DNA of 64,000 nt from Anaerovibrio sp. RM50 (GTDB lineage: Bacteria > Bacillota > Negativicutes > Selenomonadales > Selenomonadaceae), in NCBI RefSeq assembly GCF_000622005.1, contig NZ_JHWV01000008.1, positions 62,001 to 126,000 of the forward strand. The letters are read 5' to 3'. Within the stretch, counting starts at the first letter, position 1, and each line of letters starts with the position of its first letter. Below are positions 25,636 through 34,305 of the stretch, in pieces. The notes beneath the pieces are model-generated. The model ran no database searches and was not told where the DNA came from. It saw only the letters and a list, made by a program, of their open reading frames with translations. The position numbers and the translations under genes were made by a program.

Positions 25636-25801
25636 TATCTTAAACCTCCAAAAAATTACTTTTGCTTTCTAATTCGCCAGAATACTTTTCAAATCCTGCC
25701 AAATATGGAAAGTTTTGTTGCCAGAGGCCCTTCTTGGTTCTATACTTAAAAATGTACGTGCTTGGGATTTGAAAGTTTATCCCGGAGAGAGAGGTTTTAT
25801 T

Positions 25802-26581
25802 ATGCAATCCGTATTGACCATTGCCGGATCCGATTCCAGCGGAGGGGCCGGAATCCAGGCTGACATCAAGACCATTACTGCCCACAAGCTCTTTGCCACC
25901 AGTGCAATTACGGCCCTTACAGCCCAAAATACCACAGGGGTACGGGCCATTCACAATGCCCCGGCAGAATTTGTGGGACAGCAGATAGATGCTGTTTTTG
26001 AGGACATTCCTCCAGATGCGGTGAAAATAGGTATGGTATCTGCCCCTGACATTATTCAGATTATTTCTGAGAAGCTGCGGGATTATAGTGCCATGAATAT
26101 TGTGGTGGACCCAGTGATGGTATCCACCTCCGGAGCCAAGCTCCTTGAGGAGGAGGCCCAAGATAATCTTTGCCGCCTGCTGCTGCCTATTGCCAGCGTA
26201 ATTACCCCTAATATTCCCGAGGCCCAGGTCCTTTCCGGCATGGAAATCAAGAGTCTGGAGGATATGGAGGAGGCTGCCAAAATAATCGGCTCCAAAATAT
26301 ATGGCGGTGTCCTTATTAAGGGGGGGCATTTGTCCGCCACTGCCACGGATCTTTTATATTATGATGGGGAATTAAACTGGTACCGTCAGGAGCATATTGA
26401 TAATCCAAATACCCACGGCACAGGCTGTACCCTGTCCTCGGCCATTGCCTGCAATCTGGCAAAGGGCTATGATCTGCCCGAGGCCATTGCCAATGCCAAG
26501 AAGTATATTACCGGGGCATTGAAGGACGGACTGAATCTGGGGAAGGGCTCAGGCCCCCTTAACCACATGTTTGCGTTATAA
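25802..26581 (+). CDS. thiD: Hydroxymethylpyrimidine/phosphomethylpyrimidine kinase
   Basis: Start ATG 25802 ([20 protein letters not shown]), after GAGAGAGG. 259 residues, usual ThiD length. Motifs: [17 protein letters not shown] at the substrate site, [28 protein letters not shown], and the anion-hole/catalytic [14 protein letters not shown]. It phosphorylates HMP and HMP-P for thiamine synthesis; some homologues act on pyridoxal. No TPP riboswitch was visible upstream, so salvage use or pyridoxal kinase activity is possible. Confidence 0.93.
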   Translation: MQSVLTIAGSDSSGGAGIQADIKTITAHKLFATSAITALTAQNTTGVRAIHNAPAEFVGQQIDAVFEDIPPDAVKIGMVSAPDIIQIISEKLRDYSAMNIVVDPVMVSTSGAKLLEEEAQDNLCRLLLPIASVITPNIPEAQVLSGMEIKSLEDMEEAAKIIGSKIYGGVLIKGGHLSATATDLLYYDGELNWYRQEHIDNPNTHGTGCTLSSAIACNLAKGYDLPEAIANAKKYITGALKDGLNLGKGSGPLNHMFAL

Positions 26582-26586
26582 AAATT

Positions 26587-26624
26587 AAAGCACTCTGTAA
26601 ATTTATTTCCAGAGTGCTTTTAAA
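26587..26624 (+). terminator. Terminator of thiD
   Basis: AAAGCACTCTG and its perfect complement with a 12-base loop, ending CTTTTAAAA. Confidence 0.8.
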
Positions 26625-26637
26625 ATGCTTAAAAATA

Positions 26638-26692
26638 GTTATAAAAGTATTTAATTAATATTTATATAACACTATTTTAATGCTATGTATAT
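26638..26692. repeat. 11-bp-period AT-rich array (5 units)
   Basis: Units GTTATAAAAGT, ATTTAATTAAT, ATTTATATAAC, ACTATTTTAAT and GCTATGTATAT, gap-free, between the thiD terminator and the pcfJ-like stop codon. Confidence 0.65.
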
Positions 26693-28338
26693 CACATAGG
26701 CTTAAATTCCAGATTGTGCCTTATGCCCCAGTCCACCACTGCATCCTTTATATCTCCCTTTAAAATGTGGTTATGGTCTCCCCGGGCCTGAACGATGACT
26801 CCCTTGGACACCTCGATGCAGGCCACGGGCTTTCCCTCCTGCTCCAGATAGTAAATAGCACACTCCCTGCGGTTCATCTTTTCAGTGTACAGATAAAAAA
26901 CGCAGTTATGGAAAGCCTCAGAAAGCTCAAAGAGCTCCTTGCCACTGCGGGCAATCTTAAAGCTCCCCTGAGGTGTTTCCTCCTCCTTTATGAGATCACC
27001 CTTGGTCAAGGTAAACTCTATATCAAGATAGCTGTTATGGCGGGCATTTTGTTCCCTGCGAAACTGCTCCATGGCGAGCCGCTGCAGGCGCCGCTCCTCC
27101 TCCGTCCATATATCATGGGTCTCCTTGGAAAAGCCTGTACGATAAAGGGCGTGGACAAATTCATCATTCATCTCATTATTGGTGTAGCTTCTGAACCACA
27201 TGGAAAGACAGTCCTTAATATCCTCTGATGAGTCAGCCAAGGCGCTGTGGAGTATCTCAGCCACCTTCAGGGGCTCCCACTTTTCCATTAGCCAGCGGCA
27301 AAGCATCTGCCAGCCCACATAGGCAGGGTCATAGTCAGCGATTGCCTCCTTATCCTGGTTCTTCCACCACCAATTAATTGAATAATCGCTTACATCCCCC
27401 CACCAATACCGCCAGGAAAAGCCCTGACGCCTGTAAAAGGCCCCATTGCGGTCAATCCCAAGCTTTTCTATATCCTGGCCCCAAAGACTCTTTATATCAT
27501 AAAATTGAGACCACAAATTTACATCTTCAATGCCTATTTTCTGCAAAAAATGGCATACTGCAAGGGACCGACCGTTTTCCCGATAGGCCTTCTGGAGGCC
27601 CTTTGTCTTTGGCAGCTTCAGATAATCGCAAATAAGGTCAAAGTTTGTATCATTTGCCCTTATAATATGACGGGCAAAATCATAGCCCAGCATATCCACG
27701 TACCAGCCCACATTCACATCAAGGGGATACTGGGTAAAATACTTTATGAGCCTTGCGGTGGGTATATCACTTGGCACAGTAGGTACAAAGCCAAATTCCT
27801 CCTGGGCAAGCTCCTTCAAAAATTCCATAACCCTGTCAACAACTATTTGTGGAATTTCCACGGAAAAATCAAAGCCCTCATCAGTCCAGTCGTACTTATA
27901 ATTAAATACGTTTCCCCCGGACTCTGCCTGCTCTGATTTCGAAGGAATGACAGTATACTTCCACTTGCCATAATCCAGCCGAAGGGAAAATTGCTTGCTG
28001 CCCCTGGTATGAAGAGCCACACCGTTCTGGGTGCCCATAACGCTGAACACATCCACCAATATAATGGCAGTTTTTTGCGGTTTGTAGAGCTGTACCCGCC
28101 ATCTGGCGGCCGCTTTTTTATATGCGCAGTCATATCGGTAATCAAAATCCCCTATATCCACATAGGCCAGAAGATGATTTGGTGACTGCTCCTGTGCCAG
28201 GGCACTGATCTCCCTTTTCCCCATTCCCTTGTCCACTATGCTCAAGGAAAATTTCTCAATATCCTTTTCAATCCAGGGCTCATGGCACTCCGCCCATGCT
28301 CCGGATTTCCCGTCAAAATAATAATAAATCTGTTCCAC
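26692..28338 (-). CDS. PcfJ-like protein
   Basis: 548 residues starting at GTG 28338 after GGTGGGA. The C-terminal 90 residues hold the PcfJ pattern (ELSEAFHNCVFYLYTEKM, CAIYYLEQEGKPVACIEV, GVIVQARGDHNHI). The N-terminal part is beta-rich and the middle is helical with many Trp. PcfJ proteins are encoded by conjugative plasmids such as pCF10 and by many Firmicute genomes; their function is unknown. Position near a plasmid-type origin agrees with that distribution. No conjugation genes are found in this window. Confidence 0.8.
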   Translation of the reverse strand: MEQIYYYFDGKSGAWAECHEPWIEKDIEKFSLSIVDKGMGKREISALAQEQSPNHLLAYVDIGDFDYRYDCAYKKAAARWRVQLYKPQKTAIILVDVFSVMGTQNGVALHTRGSKQFSLRLDYGKWKYTVIPSKSEQAESGGNVFNYKYDWTDEGFDFSVEIPQIVVDRVMEFLKELAQEEFGFVPTVPSDIPTARLIKYFTQYPLDVNVGWYVDMLGYDFARHIIRANDTNFDLICDYLKLPKTKGLQKAYRENGRSLAVCHFLQKIGIEDVNLWSQFYDIKSLWGQDIEKLGIDRNGAFYRRQGFSWRYWWGDVSDYSINWWWKNQDKEAIADYDPAYVGWQMLCRWLMEKWEPLKVAEILHSALADSSEDIKDCLSMWFRSYTNNEMNDEFVHALYRTGFSKETHDIWTEEERRLQRLAMEQFRREQNARHNSYLDIEFTLTKGDLIKEEETPQGSFKIARSGKELFELSEAFHNCVFYLYTEKMNRRECAIYYLEQEGKPVACIEVSKGVIVQARGDHNHILKGDIKDAVVDWGIRHNLEFKPM

Positions 28339-28360
28339 AACTATCCCACCTATGTATAAA

Positions 28361-28382
28361 GCGCACCTCCGTGGAAGTGCGC
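28361..28382 (-). terminator. Weak hairpin between ogt and the pcfJ-like gene
   Basis: GCGCACTTCC and GGAGGTGCGC pair with one wobble on the minus strand, followed by TTTATAC. Possibly a partial terminator within a two-gene operon. Confidence 0.45.
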
Positions 28383-28392
28383 CTAGTACAGT

Positions 28393-28899
28393 TTATTCAT
28401 TGTATTGGATTTCTTCCAGATCCAGCAAAAACTTCTTTTTGTCCAGGCCCCCTGTGTATCCCGTGATTGCTCCCCCGGCTCCCAAAACCCTGTGACATGG
28501 CACAATAATGGAAACGGGATTATGTCCCACTGCTCCTCCCACAGCCTGGGCCGAAACCCTGGTTCCCCGCTTCTCCTCCACAACCTTGGCGATTTCCCCG
28601 TAGGTCATGGTTTTTCCGTAGGGAATGTCCTTTATCACGTCCCACACGTCCATACGAAAATCCGAGCCCTTTAAGGACAGCTTAGGGGTAAAATCAGGTC
28701 TTCCTCCGTTAAAATACAAGCTCAGCCATAATTTTGCGTCCATAATATCCGGCTGCTCATCATTAAACTCAATATCACTGACATTTAAAGGAAGCTGATT
28801 TCCATCCTCATTTTCGTATATTATGCCCGTAAGACCCCCATCATCTGCGGTGAGATACAGCTTGCCCAGGGGGGAATCAAAAAAAGAAATATACTGCAC
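28393..28899 (-). CDS. ogt: Methylated-DNA--protein-cysteine methyltransferase
   Basis: 168 residues starting at GTG 28899 after GAGGAG. The active-site motif IIVPCHRVLGAGGAITGY is intact, with the alkyl-acceptor Cys; upstream lies the helix-turn-helix MTYGEIAKVVEEKRGTRVSAQAVGGAVGHNP. It repairs O6-alkylguanine by suicide transfer. It is upstream of the pcfJ-like gene on the same strand, 55 bp apart, with only a weak hairpin between. Confidence 0.95.
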   Translation of the reverse strand: MQYISFFDSPLGKLYLTADDGGLTGIIYENEDGNQLPLNVSDIEFNDEQPDIMDAKLWLSLYFNGGRPDFTPKLSLKGSDFRMDVWDVIKDIPYGKTMTYGEIAKVVEEKRGTRVSAQAVGGAVGHNPVSIIVPCHRVLGAGGAITGYTGGLDKKKFLLDLEEIQYNE

Positions 28900-28927
28900 C
28901 CTGAATATCTCCTCTAAAAATTATACC

Positions 28928-29015
28928 ACTTTTTAAACATTATATAAATATTATATAAGTGTTGTAATAGTGTTTTTATATTTTTAAATTAAGGTTATTT
29001 TATACTCATATTATG
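28928..29015. repeat. 11-bp-period AT-rich array (8 units)
   Basis: Units ACTTTTTAAAC, ATTATATAAAT, ATTATATAAGT, GTTGTAATAGT, GTTTTTATATT, TTTAAATTAAG, GTTATTTTATA and CTCATATTATG, gap-free. It fills the whole gap between ogt and the sirtuin gene and runs into the latter's stop codon. Confidence 0.75.
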
Positions 29016-29745
29016 GAACGCAGGCCTTGAAAACCTTTCCCACAGCATCGTGAATTACCAGGTCGCACCACTCATCAGCCGGGGTCGGGGTTTTGTTGAT
29101 TACGATGAGATTCATGCCCCGGAAAAATCTCACCAGACTTGCCGCAGGATAAACCATCAGGGAGGTTCCCCCCACTATCATGGTATCAGCCTTGGAAATA
29201 GCCGCCTCTGCGTCAATAAGGTCCTGTCTGTTAAGGGCCTCCTCGTAAAGGACCACATCAGGCCTTACCATGCCCCCGCACTTCGGGCATGTTGGAATCC
29301 CCTCACTGTTTACCACAAATTCCGCATCGTATGTGGCGTGGCACTTTACACAGAAATTGCGGTGAACAGAACCGTGAAGCTCAATAACCTTCTTTGAACC
29401 CGCCATCTGGTGCAGTCCATCAATATTCTGGGTCACAACGGCCTTCATCTTGCCCATTTCCTCCAGCTTGGCCAGGGCCTTATGGGCATTATTGGGCTTG
29501 GCATCCAGATAGATAAGATTCTTCTTGTAATATTCGAAGAATTCCCTTGGGTGATCAACCAAAAAAGTATGGGAAACCATTTCCTCCGGGCTGAACTTCT
29601 GCTTCAGCCTGCGATTATACAAGCCCTTGGCACTTCTGAAATCTGGAATCCCGGACTCTGTGGATACTCCCGCACCGCCCAAAAACACCATGGAACGGCT
29701 CTTGTCAATTATGTCCTTCAGCTTTTTTATCTCTTCAGCACCCAT
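29011..29745 (-). CDS. cobB: NAD-dependent protein deacylase, Sir2 family
   Basis: Start at ATG 29745 (MGAEEIKKLKDIIDKS), preceded by GAGGTGG; the frame extends 23 codons upstream without a site. 244 residues, usual size. Motifs: GAGVSTESGIPDFRS for NAD binding, TQNIDGLHQMAGSKKVIELHGS with the catalytic His, and zinc Cys pairs CVKC and CPKC. It deacylates Lys on proteins and can tune acetyl-CoA synthetase activity. Transcribed alone. Confidence 0.94.
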   Translation of the reverse strand: MGAEEIKKLKDIIDKSRSMVFLGGAGVSTESGIPDFRSAKGLYNRRLKQKFSPEEMVSHTFLVDHPREFFEYYKKNLIYLDAKPNNAHKALAKLEEMGKMKAVVTQNIDGLHQMAGSKKVIELHGSVHRNFCVKCHATYDAEFVVNSEGIPTCPKCGGMVRPDVVLYEEALNRQDLIDAEAAISKADTMIVGGTSLMVYPAASLVRFFRGMNLIVINKTPTPADEWCDLVIHDAVGKVFKACVP

Positions 29746-29892
29746 CCAAAACCACCTCGCAATCCTTGGATATTTGCCGGTACTTTTAACATTCTCCGTT
29801 ATGAATAATAACATTCTGCTTTCCGAATAATCTTAATTGTCATTTATTCTGCAAAATGCACTAAAATTCCTGCTGATTTTTGCCTTAAATAG

Positions 29893-29924
29893 AAAACACC
29901 TGCCGATTTAACGGCAGGTGTTTT
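29893..29924. terminator. Bidirectional terminator between RelA-like gene and sirtuin gene
   Basis: AAAACACCTGCCG and its perfect complement, six-base loop. It mainly serves the minus-strand RelA/SpoT-like gene. Confidence 0.8.
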
Positions 29925-29969
29925 CCTCTAGGAAGGTCTTATGGGTTTTATCAAATAAATGTGATTGTC

Positions 29970-30046
29970 GTTAAAATAATATTTATATAATGTTATATTA
30001 GTATTGTAATAACCTTTATATAACAATTATATGATGATATTTAAAC
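29970..30046. repeat. 11-bp-period AT-rich array (7 units)
   Basis: Units GTTAAAATAAT, ATTTATATAAT, GTTATATTAGT, ATTGTAATAAC, CTTTATATAAC, AATTATATGAT and GATATTTAAAC, gap-free, reaching the stop codon of the RelA/SpoT-like gene. Confidence 0.75.
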
Positions 30047-30976
30047 AGCACGCTTGTAATTTTCCAGCTGCTCAATGCCCTTTGGCAAAGGCAGGCTGTC
30101 ATAGGTGCTCTTAATAGAGGAATAAAGCTCCGCCTTTCTCTCAGTGGAGGTTTCCGGATTTCTCCACTCCTCATACATCTTATGGGTGGAACGGCTTGCC
30201 GCCAGTGTTTCCTGGGAATGAACCTGAATCTCGAAGGCCTGGCCGGAAGGACTGGTTGCATTGAGATGAACCGCCTTGTAACGGCCCTCCTTGTTGAGGT
30301 ACTTATTGTCAATTTCGTCCAGAGTGTAACCCTTCTCCTCAAGGAGTGCCACTGTGTCACGAACCTTTTCTGCCATTTCATCATGATTTACCACCTCAGT
30401 ATATCTGAGGAGATCACCGGTTTCGGAAACGTATTCGAAATCCTGTTTTGGGGTTTCCCCTGCTTCCAGAGCCTTGTTGGTCTTGCGCTCAATCTTGCTC
30501 TTGATGCTGGAGGCTGTCTTTACTGAATATTCCAGCCCCTCCATGGAGGTGCCAAGTCTGTTGGCTATGTCCAGCATATCCATTGTTATCCGCGGTTCAT
30601 TGGCCCTTGCCATATTATAGGCCACCTGTGCCCGCTGCTGACATCCTTCAAGAATATTGTCCTCCTGGGATGCGCTGCCGGAAATAACCACCTTGCCGTT
30701 TCTATTGCGATAAGGGATACCCCCAAGGCGCATGCTGTCTGTGAGGACTGTAGCAGTGCTCATAAGCCCAATCTGGGCTGCCGCTGCACTATTTACATTA
30801 CCAAAGCTGCATGTAAATGCGGACCAGGCCACAACACCGGCTACCAGGAATGCCTTCCCCTTCCCCAGGTTGTCCATTTTGGTAATCTCAATCATACGGG
30901 ATAAATCATTAAGCTTGGTATTTTTCAAATACTTTTTCACCTTTTTCATATAATCTGTTACTTCATTTGTATCCAT
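30041..30976 (-). CDS. Probable membrane-anchored or exported RelA/SpoT-like nucleotidyltransferase
   Basis: 311 residues. Residues about 40-70 are hydrophobic (KAFLVAGVVAWSAFTCSFGN, then SAAAAQIG), like an internal signal or anchor after a 35-residue basic lead. The C-terminal half follows the RelA/SpoT synthetase pattern: SSIKSKIERKTNKAL, then DLLRYTEVV, a GYTLDEID region, GRYKAVHLNATSPSG and FEIQVHSQETLAA followed by a THKMYEEWR helix. Similar domains occur as alarmone synthetases and as toxins that modify tRNA or make pppApp. There is no N-terminal hydrolase domain. The function is inferred. No immunity gene is obvious; the rep gene follows upstream. Confidence 0.65.
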   Translation of the reverse strand: MDTNEVTDYMKKVKKYLKNTKLNDLSRMIEITKMDNLGKGKAFLVAGVVAWSAFTCSFGNVNSAAAAQIGLMSTATVLTDSMRLGGIPYRNRNGKVVISGSASQEDNILEGCQQRAQVAYNMARANEPRITMDMLDIANRLGTSMEGLEYSVKTASSIKSKIERKTNKALEAGETPKQDFEYVSETGDLLRYTEVVNHDEMAEKVRDTVALLEEKGYTLDEIDNKYLNKEGRYKAVHLNATSPSGQAFEIQVHSQETLAASRSTHKMYEEWRNPETSTERKAELYSSIKSTYDSLPLPKGIEQLENYKRAV

Positions 30977-31111
30977 ACAGCTTCACTTCCTCTCTGTATT
31001 AAAATAGCTGTGATACAATGCAATAGCTTTAACGCCACTGTCTATGGTTAAACTATAACAACTTATTCTGAATTTTACTTGAAAATAATTATTAAAATAA
31101 GATTAGATATA

Positions 31112-31133
31112 AATACATGACCTGATTGTATAA
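31112..31133 (+). repeat. Isolated iteron between rep and the RelA-like gene
   Basis: ATACATGACCTGATTGTATA matches the iteron consensus of the origin region (CATGACCTAATTGTATCA), but lies downstream of rep. Confidence 0.65.
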
Positions 31134-31189
31134 AAGCTTCAACAAGTCGAAGTGAATATTTCACCTTGTTATACACAGGCAAAAAAATT

Positions 31190-31218
31190 AGGACGCAACT
31201 GGGTTTGCGTCCTTTTTT
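31190..31218. terminator. Bidirectional terminator downstream of rep
   Basis: AGGACGCAA and its complement TTGCGTCCT with a six-base loop; TTTTT follows on the plus strand and AATTTTTTT on the minus strand. Confidence 0.8.
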
Positions 31219-31319
31219 CATGTTAAAGAATTAAATTAGTCCACAGCTTTTATTAAAAATCCACAACTTACTAAGATGTTATACAGAGTTATTAACAGGG
31301 TACCTGTGGATTGTGTGGA

Positions 31320-32876
31320 TTATTTGAGGATTTCCGCAATGGATGTCTTCCCCACAATGTTCTGAATCTCGGAAATGTTCAGCTTGGCATCAAGGCACTG
31401 CTGCAAAAACTCCTTGCTGATCTTTTCCCCATTTACCAGTACAGTAAGCACCAGCTGGTTTTTCAGGTATTCCTTCTGGGAATTGCTGTGTTCCTCCACA
31501 TGGGCCACTTCTGCCTCCGGAACATCCTCAACAATATCAAGTATGGCAGCTTCCTCTGCTTCCAATGTATCATTATCAACAGCATTTGGAGTAGCCTTGA
31601 CGGCCTCAGCCGCAATGCGGTCCCTGGCTGCTGAAAACTCTGATACATTTTGGTCATCTATGGAGTCATAACCATCCATCAGAGATGAGAAATCTCCTTT
31701 TCGGTAGCACTCCATGAATTTGGCCTTATCAATATCCCCCAATAATGTATCAACAACTTCGTCCATATCCCCGGCCTTGGCCTTGGCCATAATAACCTCA
31801 CGGGACATTTCACCGATGCCACGGGAAATAAGGAATTTTTCACAGGCCTTGTCGCTTTCGTCATCCGCCATTTTGTTATGCTCGAACAAATCAAACTGCA
31901 TGGCAGCCTTCTTGGCGTTCCCCGCATAATCCTGCTCAATGGCCCTGCGCAAATAGGCAGGGATATTCTTCACCCCGTGCTGTGTAAGGGTGTACTGCAC
32001 ATTGTCCCTGATGCGTTTGGCATCATAGTTTTTAATAAGGCGATTGGCCACGATTTTGCCAATACCATATTTAAGGAGAATATCCACCAGATCATCCTCA
32101 GCCACTGTAATATTATCCTCAAGATTTGGAGTATCACTCTTTTTGCTGAGGAAAAATTTAAAGCCAATTATTGTGCGGCTAGGCTTGATTTTCTCGTATT
32201 CGATAAAATAGCCGGTATGGCTGTTAATATCATTTATGGAATAGTTAATAACGGACCTTATAAATACGGACACATTCTGATATCTGTCCTCAACACCCAT
32301 ATATTTCCGCAGCTCTTCCAGGGAAAATTCCCGCTCAATAACCCCTGAGGCCTTAAATTTATCAAAGCCCTGATATTGCAAAAGAAGCTCCAGCAGCTTA
32401 ATGGAGTGGGTTGATTTCAGTGAAAAAATGGAGGAGGCAGCAATCTGGGTATATGGCTTGTCCGCCAATTCCAGTACATAGGGCGCAAAATCCTTATGGA
32501 GCTCAATGGAAAGCATACCCTTGGCCTTATCAAATTCAAATTTTGGAAATGGGACTACAGATACATACTTGCCTTTTTCCTCATTGTCCAGCAGATTTAC
32601 CTGAATCCCCTGAAGATTACTGCAAAAGCCCTTCAGCCGTGAATAATACACATTGTTGCCACCAAATATCTTGATGACATCCACCGAAGGGATACTTACA
32701 ACTTTATTTTCCGTAGGCTCTCCTGCCTTTAGCTGGGGCCTTAAGCTGGCCAATGCCATATAAAAAAGTCTGGCCTCCATAAGATTTGAAAAGAAGGAAG
32801 GGGACTCTATGAGGGTATTGGCCTGAACAATTATCTGTTTTGTTTTTTTCTTATGACTGCTAAGTTTAGTGTTCAT
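31320..32876 (-). CDS. Replication initiator, Rep_3 (RepB) family
   Basis: Start at ATG 32876 (MNTKLSSHKKKTKQIIVQAN), with AAAGGG upstream; 518 residues. Residues about 15-260 form the two winged-helix domains of Rep_3 initiators (SNLMEARLFYMALASLRPQL, FSLKSTHSIKLLELLLQY, FSLEELRKYMGVEDRYQNVS). A long C-terminal extension of about 250 residues is acidic and helical. It would bind the iterons directly upstream to start replication and control copy number. An iteron copy is embedded in its own coding sequence (31640-31657). Two iterons lie between the rep start and 32973, suggesting autoregulation. Confidence 0.93.
   Translation of the reverse strand: MNTKLSSHKKKTKQIIVQANTLIESPSFFSNLMEARLFYMALASLRPQLKAGEPTENKVVSIPSVDVIKIFGGNNVYYSRLKGFCSNLQGIQVNLLDNEEKGKYVSVVPFPKFEFDKAKGMLSIELHKDFAPYVLELADKPYTQIAASSIFSLKSTHSIKLLELLLQYQGFDKFKASGVIEREFSLEELRKYMGVEDRYQNVSVFIRSVINYSINDINSHTGYFIEYEKIKPSRTIIGFKFFLSKKSDTPNLEDNITVAEDDLVDILLKYGIGKIVANRLIKNYDAKRIRDNVQYTLTQHGVKNIPAYLRRAIEQDYAGNAKKAAMQFDLFEHNKMADDESDKACEKFLISRGIGEMSREVIMAKAKAGDMDEVVDTLLGDIDKAKFMECYRKGDFSSLMDGYDSIDDQNVSEFSAARDRIAAEAVKATPNAVDNDTLEAEEAAILDIVEDVPEAEVAHVEEHSNSQKEYLKNQLVLTVLVNGEKISKEFLQQCLDAKLNISEIQNIVGKTSIAEILK
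31640..31657 (-). repeat. Iteron inside the rep coding sequence
   Basis: CTGATACATTTTGGTCAT matches the reverse iteron. In the rep frame it encodes DQNVSE, the same peptide that the iteron within the parB-like gene encodes. Confidence 0.7.
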
Positions 32877-32911
32877 CCCTTTACTATCCTTATATGTAAA
32901 GTTTTGTATAT

Positions 32912-34146
32912 ACGACCGGGTTGTATCAAACTTTTCACAGTGAAAAGGATACACGACCTCAATGTATCAATCTTACGCGACCATTATAACATTATATGAG
33001 TAAAATGTATAATACTTTTTTATATTTTTTTAAACAATGTTACATTTTAGTCGTGTATCGTATCGTCCCATATTGTCTGGCTTCAGGTGATTTTATTTCA
33101 TGTTGTTTCATTTATACATGACCTTATTGTATAAAAACTTTATTGAAATTATGATACAATTCGGTCATATAAAGACCATTTTGTATCAATTGTTCAGATA
33201 CATGAGTGAATTGTATCATAAAATTTGGGATAATTAGCTGGGTTCTGGAAAAACATGAACTAATTGTATCATTACTTTTAAATTTTCAACTTAATTTTGA
33301 GATACAATTAAGTCATGTATTATAAATTTATGATACAATCTAGTCAGATATAGGCTATTTATGACCTAATTGTATCATTTTTTTACGATTTTACCTTAAA
33401 GTTATGATACAATTCAGTATTCTATTGCTACAATAAGGTCATTTATCGGCTTTTTCCGCATTTTCTTCCTTAATATATGATACAATCCGGTCATGTATTC
33501 TCCATTTCGTCCACTGAAGCCGCCTCTATTGGCCTGATCCCTGAAATTATGTTACAATTTTTCAGATAACAATGAGGAACAAAAAAGATGACCATAATGT
33601 ATCATCCTTTTGTTATTTCCCATACCAGGGCAGCCTTAGCTGACCAGATTGTATCCTAAAAACATGGTGTAACCCTTACAAATACTGAGTTTTCCACAGA
33701 TACATGACCTAATTGTATAGTTACTTTCTAAAAATCCCCTCCAAAATCAATCTCAATGATACAATTCGGTATTGTATTGCTACAATAAGGTCATATAATC
33801 TATACAATTCCATACCATGACTGATACATTGTGGTCCTGTATCTGATACAATCCAGTCATCTGTATTATACAATTAAGTCATATAAAACCGCTGTATCCC
33901 TTGCTGCACGTGGCCTGAACAGGGAATAAAAACATAAAAAATATAAAACAATATATAAATAACTAAAACACACTTATCAACAGCAATCTCCGGATAAAAA
34001 GGTGGGGAAGGGGAGCAATGTAAGTGTGTGTTTTATTTTTTGAAAAATTTTACTTTTGTATTAAATATGAGATAGGGTACAGTTTTTCTTTTAATAAATG
34101 ATACAATCTATTCATGTATTGAACAATGGTACATTTTAGTCATGTA
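32912..34146. repeat. Origin region: about 22 iterons in both orientations (likely oriV)
   Basis: This 1.4-kb non-coding stretch between rep and parA is filled with copies of CATGACCTAATTGTATCA or its complement. Examples: forward at 32912, 32953, 33114, 33171, 33199, 33252, 33361, 33588, 33639 and 33700; reverse at 33039, 33151, 33300, 33331, 33405, 33427, 33478, 33755, 33778, 33821, 33844, 33866, 34099 and 34126. Degenerate copies lie between. An A/T-only stretch at about 33925-33970 could be the melting region. Copy spacing is irregular, from about 20 to 70 bp, unlike the evenly phased iterons of small plasmids. Confidence 0.85.
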
Positions 34147-34198
34147 TTTTAGATAATGAATCTGTATATAGGAAGAAAATTCAAAGGGTTGCATTATT

Positions 34199-34297
34199 TT
34201 TAATTATGTACTATTATAACCATATTATAATCATTAAAAAATACTATATTAACATTTATGTAATGTTATATAAATGTTAATATAGCAATAAAATGAG
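34199..34297. repeat. 11-bp-period AT-rich array directly upstream of parA (9 units)
   Basis: Gap-free units TTTAATTATGT, ACTATTATAAC, CATATTATAAT, CATTAAAAAAT, ACTATATTAAC, ATTTATGTAAT, GTTATATAAAT, GTTAATATAGC and AATAAAATGAG. This is the longest array in the window and ends at the parA ribosome site. The position is that expected of a partition centromere and operator. Confidence 0.8.
34244..34285. promoter_or_regulatory. 16-bp perfect dyad within the parA-upstream array
   Basis: Arms 34244-34259 and 34270-34285 are exact complements, with a ten-base spacer, just upstream of the parA ribosome site. Likely autoregulatory operator and/or core of the partition site. Confidence 0.65.
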
Positions 34298-34305
34298 GTG
34301 TATAA

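Noticed and set aside
25640-25801. TPP riboswitch before thiD
   Set aside because: No CTGAGA/ACCTGA-type thi-box elements in the short upstream region.
33925-33970. Further 11-bp array inside the origin
   Set aside because: An A-rich stretch fits the period only loosely; better seen as a possible melting region.
32912-34146. CRISPR-like array
   Set aside because: Copies occur in both orientations with irregular spacing and lie beside a Rep_3 initiator; they are iterons. No cas gene is present.
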